64,000 nt of DNA, taken from positions 83,273 to 147,272 of the forward strand of contig JAOALD010000004.1 in assembly GCA_025153755.1 (NCBI GenBank), read 5' to 3'. Every line of letters starts with the position of its first letter. Position 1 is the stretch's first letter. Positions 9,077 through 19,901 of this stretch are shown here, piece after piece. The position numbers and the translations under genes were made by a program. The stretch is from SAR92 clade bacterium H921. GTDB lineage: Bacteria > Pseudomonadota > Gammaproteobacteria > Pseudomonadales > Porticoccaceae. The notes below the pieces were generated by a model. That model saw nothing but the letters and a program-made list of their open reading frames with translations, was not told where the DNA came from and did no database searches.

Positions 9077-10084
9077 TCAAAGTCCTGTTGTTTTTGCTAA
9101 TGCGTTGATTAAAACATCAATAGTAGCATCGGATTTATAGGCATTCTCGCTAATATGCCGGCGATACTGTCGAGCGCCTGGCATACCGTGAAACAAGCCT
9201 AAAATATGCCTGGTCATGGCCTGAAGCCTGGTACCTTTTGCGAGCTCATTATCCACATAATCGAGGAAGGCTTCAGCGATTTTTTCTCGGCTAATAATAG
9301 GCTGTTCAGAACCATAGATTTGTTGGTCTACATCAGCCAGCAAGTAGGGGTTAGTATAGGCCTCGCGGCCCACCATCACGCCATCGATATGGTTGAGGTG
9401 CTCCAGAGACTGTGACAATGTGGTCACACCGCCATTAATAATAATTTCCAGCTCGGGAAAGTCTTTCTTCAGCTGATAAACGCGCTGGTAATTCAATTCT
9501 GGCACCTCACGGTTTTGTTTGGGACTAAGCCCCTTAAGCCAGGCCTTGCGAGCATGCACCAGAAAAGTGTTACAGCCAGTTTTGGCGACCTTATCCACAA
9601 ATTCACAGAGAAATTCATAGCTATCAAAATCATCCACACCAATACGATGTTTGACTGTAATGGGAAGATCTACGGCATCTTGCATAGCGGCAACACAGTC
9701 GGCAGTCACCTGGGCATTTTTCATCATCACCGCACCAAACATGCCGTTTTGTACTCGATCGCTGGGGCAACCGCAGTTTAGATTGATCTCAGCATAATCA
9801 TATTGGTTGGCCAGCACACAGGCTTTGGCTAAATCTGCCGGATCGCTGCCACCCAGTTGCAGTGCTACTGGATGCTCAAAGGCATCCATTTGTAGATGGT
9901 AATCGGTATCACCATAGAGAATAGCGCCGGTAGTGATCATTTCGGTATAGAGCACGGCATGCTCGCTTATTAGGCGCAGAAAGTAGCGGCAGTGGCGATC
10001 GGTCCAATCCATCATCGGGGCCACACAGAACTTGCGATCCAGGGGGCTAGAGGACTCTACTCGGTTAGTTGCAGATTCAGGCAT
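9077..10084 (-). CDS. dusA: tRNA-dihydrouridine(20/20a) synthase DusA
   Basis: FMN-dependent reductase that makes dihydrouridine at positions 20/20a of the tRNA D-loop. 335 aa. [14 protein letters not shown] near the N-terminus is the DusA signature, and the catalytic Cys lies in [14 protein letters not shown]. The C-terminal [17 protein letters not shown] is a DusA-specific element. First gene of the leftward dusA-tal-terB operon; its promoter must lie in the AT-rich interval 10085-10414. Confidence 0.95.
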   Translation of the reverse strand: MPESATNRVESSSPLDRKFCVAPMMDWTDRHCRYFLRLISEHAVLYTEMITTGAILYGDTDYHLQMDAFEHPVALQLGGSDPADLAKACVLANQYDYAEINLNCGCPSDRVQNGMFGAVMMKNAQVTADCVAAMQDAVDLPITVKHRIGVDDFDSYEFLCEFVDKVAKTGCNTFLVHARKAWLKGLSPKQNREVPELNYQRVYQLKKDFPELEIIINGGVTTLSQSLEHLNHIDGVMVGREAYTNPYLLADVDQQIYGSEQPIISREKIAEAFLDYVDNELAKGTRLQAMTRHILGLFHGMPGARQYRRHISENAYKSDATIDVLINALAKTTGL

Positions 10085-10414
10085 GAAAATCTTTCAGGGA
10101 TTATACGTCAGCTAAGTTTACAGGATTTTACTGCCTATCGTTACCCCTTAGTGGCTCAGAGTAATAGCCGACCCAGCAGATCCTAGCAATTATATAAGTC
10201 GCTAACATCGATGGTTTTGTATATCTTAAGGTTTATTTCATAATCCTTTGCCGCTCGATTATGATCGGTCTTTAATTTTAACTGTGAGTTTCTTTAGTAC
10301 ATTTGTTTAGTGGTTAGGCAATCTAGAGAACAGTGGGTTCATATACTATTATTTTAAAGCAACAGGTAATTAATATTTAAACATTCATTTGGCGAACAAA
10401 CATTGGAGTTATCT
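10085..10414. promoter_or_regulatory. AT-rich divergent intergenic region
   Basis: 330 bp without a gene. It separates dusA (leftward) from the metallo-beta-lactamase-fold gene (rightward) and so must hold both promoters. It is rich in A/T runs, especially 10345-10390. I see no convincing dyad operator, RNA gene or repeat. It also marks the switch from housekeeping genes to the catabolic block. Confidence 0.5.
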
Positions 10415-11362
10415 ATGAAATACATTTTTCTTATCTTGGGGATGCTAGCACCGCTGGTGAGTTTTGCTCATTCGGCTAAAGATAGTCCTGATCCGTTAAC
10501 GCTGGATGGCCTGATGGCAGCTTTTGGTTGGGATATGGACAAGGCTGAAATACGTCTTGAAAAAATTGATGATGGGATATCGGTGCTATTTGGGTTAGGA
10601 GGTAATATTGGCGTGAGTATTGGCGATGATGGTGTTTTTATCATTGATGATCAGTTTCCACAGTTAATGCCCAAAATAGAAAAAGCTATTGCCGATCTAG
10701 GTGGCGGTGATGTAGATTTTGCTGTGACTACACATTGGCATTTTGATCATGCTGAAGGTAATTTGGCCTTGGGGCCGGAGGGTATCTGGCTGGTTTCTCA
10801 TGAAAATTCTCGCGAGATGATGAAAGGTGATAATTTAATAGATCTGGTGACGGTAAGCTACGAACAGAAGGCCTATCCTAAAAGCGCTTGGCCCGATATT
10901 ACATTTACAGATTCTATGCAGTTCCATCTAAATGGTCAGACTATCGATCTGTGGCATTTTGGCCCAGCACATACCACTGGCGATACGGCAGTTTATTTTC
11001 GTGACAGTAATGTGATTCATCTCGGGGATATTTACAACAACGCTGGGTATCCATTTATTGATGCGGGTAATGGCGGTAGTCTTGATGGAATGATCCAGTT
11101 TTGCTCCGAAGTATTGCAACGCATCAATAAAGATACTGTCGTTATTCCAGGCCATGGAACTGTCGCCGGTTATGAGGATCTGGTAGATTACCTTAAAATG
11201 TTGCAATTAGTCCGCGAACGACTGATGGCATTAATTGCTGAAGGTGCAACTCTAGAGCAGGTTTATGAGGCTAATCCTACAGAAGATTTTGACAGTAAAT
11301 TTGGAAGTAATATAGGCTTTGTCAACCGTGCCTATACTAGTTTGAAACATCCAACTAACTGA
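10415..11362 (+). CDS. Exported metallo-beta-lactamase-fold hydrolase
   Basis: 315 aa from the ATG at 10415. The start is chosen because GGAG lies 6 nt upstream; a TTG at 10403 overlaps that ribosome site. An N-terminal signal peptide (MKYIFLILGMLAPLVSFA) predicts export to the periplasm. The metal ligands are complete: THWHFDH, a His in GPAHTTGD, Asp in HLGDIYNNAG and His in IPGHGTVAGY. The fold matches periplasmic MBL proteins of the kind often beside catabolic or PQQ-related genes, with unknown substrates. Nothing shows beta-lactamase activity. A perfect 10-bp hairpin follows before the convergent thiolase gene. Confidence 0.85.
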   Translation: MKYIFLILGMLAPLVSFAHSAKDSPDPLTLDGLMAAFGWDMDKAEIRLEKIDDGISVLFGLGGNIGVSIGDDGVFIIDDQFPQLMPKIEKAIADLGGGDVDFAVTTHWHFDHAEGNLALGPEGIWLVSHENSREMMKGDNLIDLVTVSYEQKAYPKSAWPDITFTDSMQFHLNGQTIDLWHFGPAHTTGDTAVYFRDSNVIHLGDIYNNAGYPFIDAGNGGSLDGMIQFCSEVLQRINKDTVVIPGHGTVAGYEDLVDYLKMLQLVRERLMALIAEGATLEQVYEANPTEDFDSKFGSNIGFVNRAYTSLKHPTN

Positions 11363-11379
11363 TAACTCGACCTGATTTG

Positions 11380-11412
11380 TGCACTGACATAGAATCTCTC
11401 TGTGTCAGTGCA
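11380..11412. terminator. Bidirectional hairpin between convergent genes
   Basis: Perfect 10-bp inverted repeat TGCACTGACA / TGTCAGTGCA with a 13-base loop, placed between the stops of the MBL-fold gene (+) and the thiolase gene (-). It lacks a strong T-run on either side, so it may act as a weak or factor-assisted terminator or as an mRNA 3'-end stabiliser. Confidence 0.45.
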
Positions 11413-11427
11413 AGAGTCAGAATTCCT

Positions 11428-12672
11428 TTAAATTCGCTCAATAATCATTGCTGGCGCCATACCACCACCGGCACACATAGTGATAAGCCCGTAGCGCCCA
11501 CCTGAGCGTTCTAATTCATCCAGTGCCGTGCCAATCAGAATAGATCCGGTTGCAGCAATTGGATGCCCAAGAGCCATAGCGCCACCATTTATGTTGACCT
11601 TTTCTCGATCTAGATCCAGATCACGAATAAACTTTTCCGCAACCACCGCAAAAGCTTCGTTGATTTCCCAGACATCAATATCTTCTTTATTGAGGTTAGC
11701 TTTGGCGAGTACTTTTTTGGCGGCAGGTACTGGTGCATTTAACATCAGAGTGGGGCAGTCACCTACATTTGCTGTTGCGACAATACGGGCTCTAGGCGTT
11801 AGACCATTTTCTTCCACATAGTCTTTAGATGCCAGTAGCACTGCTGCAGCGCCGTCGACTACCCCGGAGCTATTGCCTGCATGATGCACATGGTTCCACT
11901 GCTTTAATTGAGGATAGACTTTCTCTATCAGGCCGCCAAAGGTGTCGCCAGTTTCATCGACGGTAGCGCCATGCCACTGAGAAAATACCGAGTTGAGTCC
12001 AGCCAGAGATTCAGTGCTGGTGCCAGGGCGAGGAAATTCCTCCCGATCTAGAGCCACTGAACCGTCATCGTTAAGAACAGGTATTAGAGAGCCAGCAAAA
12101 CGATTCTCCTTAATGGCCCGGTCGGCACGTTGCTGAGAAACAACGGCTAGTTTATCAAGGCTGTCGCGATCAATGCCCTCGATGGTTGCAATGGCATCTG
12201 CACAGACACCTTGATTAGACTGGGGATGCTTCTCTCGCAATGACAGATTGCCGCTGTCGAATAATGGATAGGCATTTTCACTTTCTTTCAATGACCCTGT
12301 GTAGCTCATCATTTCCGTACCACCGCCTATAACCAGGTCTTCCATGCCGGACATCACCTGCGCTGCCGCCAGGCTCACAGCTGTAATACCTGAGCCACAA
12401 AAGCGATCCAACGTAACTCCAGACGCGAGAACGGAGTATCCTGCTTCTAGAGCAGCCATACGGCCTAAGTCGGCACTCTGTTTACCAGACTGCTTGTTAC
12501 AGCCCCAGATAATATCGTTGACATCTTCAGTATTTAGGTTGTTGCGTTCAGCCAGCGCTTTTAATACGGTCGCAGCAAGCTTGTGTGGATGAATATGTGC
12601 AAGAGAACCCTTACCAATTTTTCCTATACCACGAGGTGTGCGACAGGTGTCGATAATGAAAGCATCAGCCAT
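11428..12672 (-). CDS. Acetyl-CoA C-acyltransferase (degradative thiolase)
   Basis: Cleaves 3-ketoacyl-CoA with CoA in beta-oxidation, or forms acetoacetyl-CoA in reverse. 414 aa. All thiolase catalytic elements are present: nucleophilic Cys in DRFCGSGITAV (about residue 92), NEAFAVVAEKF, GHPIAATGS, and the second Cys in CAGGGMAPAM. An insertion around residues 120-150 (TGSLKESENAYPLF) and the overall form resemble the FadI/AtoB-type acetyltransferases found in ACAD-rich gammaproteobacterial clusters. It is the last gene of a leftward set (SnoaL-like, VOC, thiolase) divergent from fadH. Chain-length preference cannot be read. Confidence 0.9.
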   Translation of the reverse strand: MADAFIIDTCRTPRGIGKIGKGSLAHIHPHKLAATVLKALAERNNLNTEDVNDIIWGCNKQSGKQSADLGRMAALEAGYSVLASGVTLDRFCGSGITAVSLAAAQVMSGMEDLVIGGGTEMMSYTGSLKESENAYPLFDSGNLSLREKHPQSNQGVCADAIATIEGIDRDSLDKLAVVSQQRADRAIKENRFAGSLIPVLNDDGSVALDREEFPRPGTSTESLAGLNSVFSQWHGATVDETGDTFGGLIEKVYPQLKQWNHVHHAGNSSGVVDGAAAVLLASKDYVEENGLTPRARIVATANVGDCPTLMLNAPVPAAKKVLAKANLNKEDIDVWEINEAFAVVAEKFIRDLDLDREKVNINGGAMALGHPIAATGSILIGTALDELERSGGRYGLITMCAGGGMAPAMIIERI

Positions 12673-12755
12673 TTTTGTATCCTAGATAAAATTTCGGCAA
12701 TTTATACAGTATGTTCCCATTCATGTCATTTAGCACCATTGATAGTATCCAGTTT

Positions 12756-13292
12756 TCAAAGCTTGATAATGTCCGGATCGCCAGGCTGCCAATTTTTTGC
12801 GTTTTCTTTCCAGCCATTAAACGTAGCCTCTGTGCCCGCACTGCGTTCGAGCAACTCGATCATATAACCCAGAGTCTTACTTGCATCTAGATAGGCAAAG
12901 CGAGGTCCATTCCCAGCTATCTGACCGAGATTAGCAACAGTGCAGCCCTGTTGGAGATAATGGGCAATGTCTGCCTCAATATCCTCAGTCCAGAAACACA
13001 GATGATGGAATCCGCTAGATCCGGGTTCTATAGTGTCAAAATATGCGCAGGGATAAATACCAACTGGTTCAACCAGTTCAATTTGAATGTCACCGGCATA
13101 GGTAATTGCAGTGTTCATATGTAATTTTCCAGGTTTCCCGCGGTATTCAATCTCGCCGAAGACCTGAGGACTGTACTCATTAATATAAAACGGGCCAACA
13201 CTGAGCATCGCAGACCACTTCTTCGCCGTCTCTTCCAAATTATTGACGATCCAAGCCTGCTGTATAGCGATATTGTGAGTTGGTAATATCAT
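12756..13292 (-). CDS. VOC (glyoxalase/epimerase-like) protein
   Basis: 178-aa vicinal-oxygen-chelate protein with two beta-alpha-beta-beta-beta modules. Likely metal ligands are visible: His in THNIAI at the N-terminus, Glu in IQIELVEP, His in SGFHHLCFW and Glu in GYMIELLE. This set (His, Glu, His, Glu) is that of the glyoxalase-4/methylmalonyl-CoA epimerase branch. In a beta-oxidation setting an epimerase acting on an alpha-methyl acyl-CoA is a reasonable guess, but this is inference. GGGGAG precedes the ATG. It lies 16 bp after the SnoaL-like gene, so the two are probably co-transcribed. Confidence 0.75.
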   Translation of the reverse strand: MILPTHNIAIQQAWIVNNLEETAKKWSAMLSVGPFYINEYSPQVFGEIEYRGKPGKLHMNTAITYAGDIQIELVEPVGIYPCAYFDTIEPGSSGFHHLCFWTEDIEADIAHYLQQGCTVANLGQIAGNGPRFAYLDASKTLGYMIELLERSAGTEATFNGWKENAKNWQPGDPDIIKL

Positions 13293-13308
13293 AGGTACTC
13301 CCCGATAA

Positions 13309-13848
13309 TTATTTTAGAATGTTGGCGAAAGCTAAATAAGATGCGTCATCTTTGGTATTGGTGCCATTAGTGCGTGGATCATTTTCAGCTACCGGTAGTG
13401 ATGACGAGTCTGAAATTCTGTTCCAGTCAAAGGTTGCAAGGCGCAGGGTGATTTTCCACTCCCCATTTCGTTTCTCCATGGTATCAACATAGCGCCCTGC
13501 CACAACCAGATCTTTGAGGCCGTCGGGCGTGGGAAGCAGATGATAGGCATAAAAATAACTTTCGCACACTGCCGAGTCGCCGTTGATCTCGGCGTTTTGA
13601 GTGGTGATGAGATGCTGAGAGCTGGTAAATTTCTTTAGCTCCTCCATTACCCAGTCACAAAATTCCTCAGCACTGCCTCTAAAAAAACCGTGGTCATCAA
13701 TACCATCTTCGTGGAAACAGGATTCAATAATGTCGCGATCACAGCGATCAAGCCCCCGGGCGAATCGATGCGGTATCGCCTTAATATCTTGAATATCGAC
13801 CAAATGTACCAGTTTTCTATTAGTTTGCTCTGAATTCGATGTACTCAT
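13309..13848 (-). CDS. SnoaL-like (NTF2-fold) protein
   Basis: 179 aa with the NTF2/SnoaL_4 cone fold: an N-terminal helix (DIQDIKAIPHRFARGLDRCD), FHEDGIDDHG, HLITTQNAEINGDSAVCESY and a C-terminal WKITLRLATFDW strand. This family includes ring-hydroxylating dioxygenase small-subunit-like proteins, polyketide cyclases and many non-catalytic members; I cannot tell which this is. A good ribosome site (GGAGATGAAAA before ATG) supports the start. It is the first gene of the leftward SnoaL-VOC-thiolase set, facing fadH across a promoter region with two strong palindromes. Confidence 0.75.
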   Translation of the reverse strand: MSTSNSEQTNRKLVHLVDIQDIKAIPHRFARGLDRCDRDIIESCFHEDGIDDHGFFRGSAEEFCDWVMEELKKFTSSQHLITTQNAEINGDSAVCESYFYAYHLLPTPDGLKDLVVAGRYVDTMEKRNGEWKITLRLATFDWNRISDSSSLPVAENDPRTNGTNTKDDASYLAFANILK

Positions 13849-13889
13849 TTTTCATCTCCTGTTATCAGACCTCTTTATTACATTTTTTA

Positions 13890-13904
13890 AGCAACAATGT
13901 TGCT
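13890..13904. promoter_or_regulatory. 15-bp palindrome, candidate operator
   Basis: AGCAACA-A-TGTTGCT, a perfect 7-bp inverted repeat with a 1-base centre, in the 202-bp divergent region between the SnoaL-like gene and fadH. Size and symmetry suit a dimeric HTH regulator (TetR or GntR type). No such regulator gene is adjacent. Confidence 0.4.
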
Positions 13905-13923
13905 ATACAAATAGATAGCTTAG

Positions 13924-13939
13924 TAGGGCGCGCGCCCTA
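13924..13939. promoter_or_regulatory. 16-bp GC-rich palindrome, candidate operator
   Basis: TAGGGCGCGCGCCCTA, a perfect 16-bp palindrome standing out in an otherwise AT-rich divergent promoter region, 20 bp from the preceding palindrome. It could be a second operator controlling both the SnoaL-VOC-thiolase set and fadH. Confidence 0.4.
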
Positions 13940-14032
13940 GGCCGTTAAATTTATCGTCTATTAAACCTATCTTTTCAACTAGGGTGGCCGCCAGATTATG
14001 TCAAACTACTGTATTTTTAATGATTCTATTAA

Positions 14033-16087
<2,055 letters not shown>

Positions 16088-16164
16088 CGCTTTACCCATA
16101 GTGCTAGTAGCAATCAGATAGGCTTAGGCGATAATAGCGTTTTCAATTTACAGATGACAATTAT

Positions 16165-17319
16165 ATGGCCCTCGACAAAGATACATTTAATCAGCTTTTA
16201 GAAACTGTGGAAAAGTTCGTGGCCAACGAACTTATTCCGATGGAGAAAAAAGTCTCAGATGACGATGCGGTACCGCCAGAAATTATCCAGCAGATGGCAG
16301 ATATGGGATTGTTTGGTCTCTCCATACCAGAGGAATATGGTGGCATAGGTCTGACTGCTGAAGAGGAGGTGCAGGTAATTCAAAGGCTGGGTTACGCATC
16401 CCCCGCCTTTCGTAGCGTGATCGGCACCAACGTAGGTATTGGCTCCCAGGGGATCTTACTCGATGGCACTGAAGAACAAAAAAGACAGTATTTACCACGA
16501 TTGGCGAGTGGAGAACTAATAGGTTCATTTGCTCTAACCGAGCCTGATGCTGGTTCCGATGCTGGTTCGGTACGCACAACTGCGCGGCTTGACGGGGATC
16601 ATTACATTGTCAATGGCACCAAACGTTATATCACTAATGCCAATCGAGCTGGGGTGTTCACGCTAATGGCCCGCACCGGAACAGTGGAAGCAGGCTCCAA
16701 AGGTGTTACCGCATTTCTCATGGATGCAAATTTGCCCGGTATAGAGATTGGCACGCCCGATAAGAAGATGGGTCAGCGCGGCGCCCATATTTGCGATGTC
16801 ATTATGACAGATGTAAGGATTCCCAAAGAGGCCATTATTGGTGCTGCGCCCAATAAAGGTTTCATCACTGCCATGAAGGTACTCGATAGAGGGCGTCTAC
16901 ATATGAGTGCAGTTGCCCTTGGTTGTGCACGACGCCTTATTGATGACAGTCTTAGTTACGGGTTGGAACGTAGGCAATTTGATCAAAGAATTGCAGATTT
17001 TCAATTGGTTCAGGCAATGCTCGCTGACAGTGAGACAGAATTTTTTGCCGGTAAATGTATGGTTGAAGAAACTGCCCGTATGTATGACGCCGGTGGCAGG
17101 CTGTCTAAGTATACGGCTGCATGCAAACTTTACTGCACAGAGATGGTCGGCAGGGTGGCTGACAAGGCTGTGCAGATACATGGCGGTTCTGGCTATATTT
17201 CAGACTATGCTGTTGAAAGGTTCTATCGTGATGTGCGTATTTTCAGGCTCTACGAAGGAACGTCTCAAATACAGCAACTAATAATAGCAAAAGAAATGAT
17301 TCGCGATCACGAAGGGTAA
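16165..17319 (+). CDS. Acyl-CoA dehydrogenase
   Basis: FAD flavoenzyme introducing the alpha,beta double bond in acyl-CoA and passing electrons to ETF. 384 aa, standard length. FAALTEPDAGSDAGS (about residues 118-130) is the FAD/substrate loop, YITNANRAGVFT follows, and the catalytic-base region near the C-terminus reads RLYEGTSQIQQ with the Glu intact. It closely resembles the ACAD at 51801-52973 (both begin with a similar helix, then GLFGL and EEYGG). Downstream of fadH and upstream of a TonB receptor. Substrate unknown; short to medium or branched chain is plausible. Confidence 0.92.
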   Translation: MALDKDTFNQLLETVEKFVANELIPMEKKVSDDDAVPPEIIQQMADMGLFGLSIPEEYGGIGLTAEEEVQVIQRLGYASPAFRSVIGTNVGIGSQGILLDGTEEQKRQYLPRLASGELIGSFALTEPDAGSDAGSVRTTARLDGDHYIVNGTKRYITNANRAGVFTLMARTGTVEAGSKGVTAFLMDANLPGIEIGTPDKKMGQRGAHICDVIMTDVRIPKEAIIGAAPNKGFITAMKVLDRGRLHMSAVALGCARRLIDDSLSYGLERRQFDQRIADFQLVQAMLADSETEFFAGKCMVEETARMYDAGGRLSKYTAACKLYCTEMVGRVADKAVQIHGGSGYISDYAVERFYRDVRIFRLYEGTSQIQQLIIAKEMIRDHEG

Positions 17320-17516
17320 TAGCAGCTAGTATTGATGAGTTTGGGGTTGCTTAGCTGAATTCTTCTATGTGAGGGTATCTACTTAGTTGATAGGCGTATC
17401 CTGCATCCTATTATTATCAATAGCGCGGCTAATCAGTTATCACTAATGAGAGTGTTGTTGTTATCCCCCCATGCTAACTTTACTGAACTACTTTTTGAAA
17501 CTACGGGGAGATAGAA

Positions 17517-19757
17517 ATGAATATAATAAAATTATCAAATCTAAACACTAAAAGACTTACGGTATCCGCACTGGCTATCGCTGTAGCTGGTACAGCGGCT
17601 GTGACTAGCCCTGTTCTTCACGCTGAGAGTCTAGCGCTAGAAGAAGTTATCGTAACTTCACGGAAACGAGAAGAGTCACTCCAAGATGTGCCTATATCTG
17701 TAACCTCGGTAACTGAGGAGCTAAACCGTGCGAGCGTTCGTAGCCTAAGAGACATGGCTGACTTCACTCCAAACCTCTATATTGAAAGAAATCAGGGTAC
17801 CCCTGGTGGCGTTAATATCAGTATGCGCGGCGTTGAATATTCGGAAACTGACAAAAGTTATGATCCATCAATTGGTGTCGTAGTTGACGGTATGTATCTG
17901 GGTACTGCTGCCGGTAGCATGCTCAATAACTTCGATACTAAAAGAGTTGAAATTCTGCGTGGACCACAGGGCACCCTGTTCGGCAAAAACACCACTGGTG
18001 GAGTTATCCATGTTGTGCGCGGCGATGTCACTGGTGAGTTTGGTGGTAAAGTTTCTGCAACAGTTGGTTCCGATGGTCGTGAAGATGTGCAAGGTGTACT
18101 TAACTTGCCTATGGGCGAGAACGGCGGCATTAAATTATTCGGCAACAGCATTTCAAGTGATGGCTACTTTTACAATACAACGCTAAATGAAAAAGTATTT
18201 GGCGACGACAAGACCACTTTCGGTGCTGCTATTCGTTGGGAGCCAACTGAAGATTTTGATATTCAGCTTCATGTTGAAAGAAATAATGATGATACTGATT
18301 CTGGTGCCTATGCTAACGCTAATACAGCCGGCTTTGTGAATTGTTCTAGTACTAACCCAAATCTGGGGCCAGGTGATGGTTGTTCTGCAACTGACACTGG
18401 CAGTGGTCCTGACACGTCATCAGCTGATGGTCGCAACGATACCGTCACCCAAGCTGACAATATCATCCTGACAGCAAATTGGGACCTAGGTCCAGTTTTG
18501 TTGACGTCGATTACTACTCGTCGTGACTTGGAACAGGACTATATGATCCATTTCGACGCCTCTGCAGTTGATATGTTGAGATTCCAGTACATTAATCAGT
18601 GGGAGCAGACCAGTCAGGAGCTTCGTGTTACTTCGCAGTTCTCTGATCGATTGGAGTTTGTTGCCGGCCTTTATTACTGGGAAGTTGACTATTCTCAGCG
18701 GTGGCGTGTTTTTGATCTTTTCTCAGTAGTCGCGCCGTTCCCTAAGAACTTCTATGGCTACAATGGCCAAGATCAGGTTACGGATTCGACCGCAGCTTTC
18801 TTCTCGCTCGACTACTCTTTGACTGATGAACTTATACTTACAGTGGGCGGACGTTACACTAAGGAAGAAAAAGATTTTGATGGCGCAAGCAGCACATATA
18901 CCCCAGTGGACCTTACTGAAGCTGAACTGGCTGCAAAAATGACTAACTTTAAGGCCGACTTCAATGAGTTCACACCAAAACTCGGTCTCACCTATTCACC
19001 TTCAGATGATGTGATGATTTATGGCTCGTACACTGAAGGCTTTAAGAGTGGTGGCTTCTTTGGTCGTCAGGCTAACTTCGATATTGATCCTAGCTATTTG
19101 CCTGAGTACGTAAAGACCTTAGAATTGGGTACTAAGAGAACTCTTCTCGATGGAAGGATGGTCCTTAATGCTACGCTGTATAAGAGTGAATTTGAGGATA
19201 AGCAAGAGTCAATCTTTATCCCAATTGATTTGACCAACGTTGCAACGGTTGTGCGTAATGCCTCAAGCTTAGATATTCAGGGCATTGAACTTGAGATGCA
19301 GTTCCAGGCGACAGAAAGTCTTAAAGTGCGTGCGACCTATGGTCATGTGGATGCTGAATATGACGATTATAAGGCTGATCTAACCGGTTCTGGTGTTATT
19401 ACAGACAATAGTGCTCTCACGCCAAGAAACACTCCAGAGAATACGGCTAGCTTTGGTCTGACGCATACCACAGCCTTCGCAGAGGGTACTTTGCAGAGCA
19501 ATGTTACTTACCGGTACCGTAGCGAGATGGAAGGCGATGCTCAGAATAAACCTGAGGGCCATCAGGACAGTATTACCAATCTGAATGCCAACGTATCTTA
19601 CATTTTTGGCGCCGAAGGCGAGTATAAAGTATCGGTCTTTGGTAACAATATCACTGATGAGCGCGAGCATATTTGGCGCGCTATCGCACCATTGGTTGCG
19701 TACGAACAGTGGAATGAAGGTACTACTTACGGTCTGCAGTTCGACTATAAATTCTAA
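17517..19757 (+). CDS. TonB-dependent outer-membrane receptor
   Basis: 746 aa. A signal peptide (about 1-36, ending VLHAES) leads to a TonB-box-like LEEVIVTSRKREE, a plug domain (DVPISVTSVT; RGPQGTLFGKNTTGGVI) and a 22-strand barrel ending in aromatic YGLQFDYKF. The plug sequence is of the type common in sphingomonads and marine gammaproteobacteria that take up hydrophobic or aromatic substrates. It lies between an ACAD and a Rieske oxygenase, so it probably imports the substrate of this block rather than iron. Start chosen from the strong site GGGGAG upstream. A strong terminator follows. Confidence 0.9.
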   Translation: MNIIKLSNLNTKRLTVSALAIAVAGTAAVTSPVLHAESLALEEVIVTSRKREESLQDVPISVTSVTEELNRASVRSLRDMADFTPNLYIERNQGTPGGVNISMRGVEYSETDKSYDPSIGVVVDGMYLGTAAGSMLNNFDTKRVEILRGPQGTLFGKNTTGGVIHVVRGDVTGEFGGKVSATVGSDGREDVQGVLNLPMGENGGIKLFGNSISSDGYFYNTTLNEKVFGDDKTTFGAAIRWEPTEDFDIQLHVERNNDDTDSGAYANANTAGFVNCSSTNPNLGPGDGCSATDTGSGPDTSSADGRNDTVTQADNIILTANWDLGPVLLTSITTRRDLEQDYMIHFDASAVDMLRFQYINQWEQTSQELRVTSQFSDRLEFVAGLYYWEVDYSQRWRVFDLFSVVAPFPKNFYGYNGQDQVTDSTAAFFSLDYSLTDELILTVGGRYTKEEKDFDGASSTYTPVDLTEAELAAKMTNFKADFNEFTPKLGLTYSPSDDVMIYGSYTEGFKSGGFFGRQANFDIDPSYLPEYVKTLELGTKRTLLDGRMVLNATLYKSEFEDKQESIFIPIDLTNVATVVRNASSLDIQGIELEMQFQATESLKVRATYGHVDAEYDDYKADLTGSGVITDNSALTPRNTPENTASFGLTHTTAFAEGTLQSNVTYRYRSEMEGDAQNKPEGHQDSITNLNANVSYIFGAEGEYKVSVFGNNITDEREHIWRAIAPLVAYEQWNEGTTYGLQFDYKF

Positions 19758-19786
19758 TCCCCCAGAAGGTTTACCAAGGATGGTTT

Positions 19787-19812
19787 AAAAGGGACGCTAG
19801 CGTCCCTTTTTT
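19787..19812 (+). terminator. Rho-independent terminator after TonB receptor
   Basis: GGGACGC/GCGTCCC stem extended by A-T pairs (AAAAGGGACGC ... GCGTCCCTTTT), ending in a run of six T. Lies 30 bp after the TonB-receptor stop and separates it from the Rieske gene. The A-run on the left also lets it work in reverse. Confidence 0.85.
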
Positions 19813-19901
19813 ATGGACTGTGAAAATTGATAGCAGACAACTTTAGTTTTTACTTTTAATCTATAATTCAAACTTAAATGAAAAACGTTTTAGGACTTTC
19901 T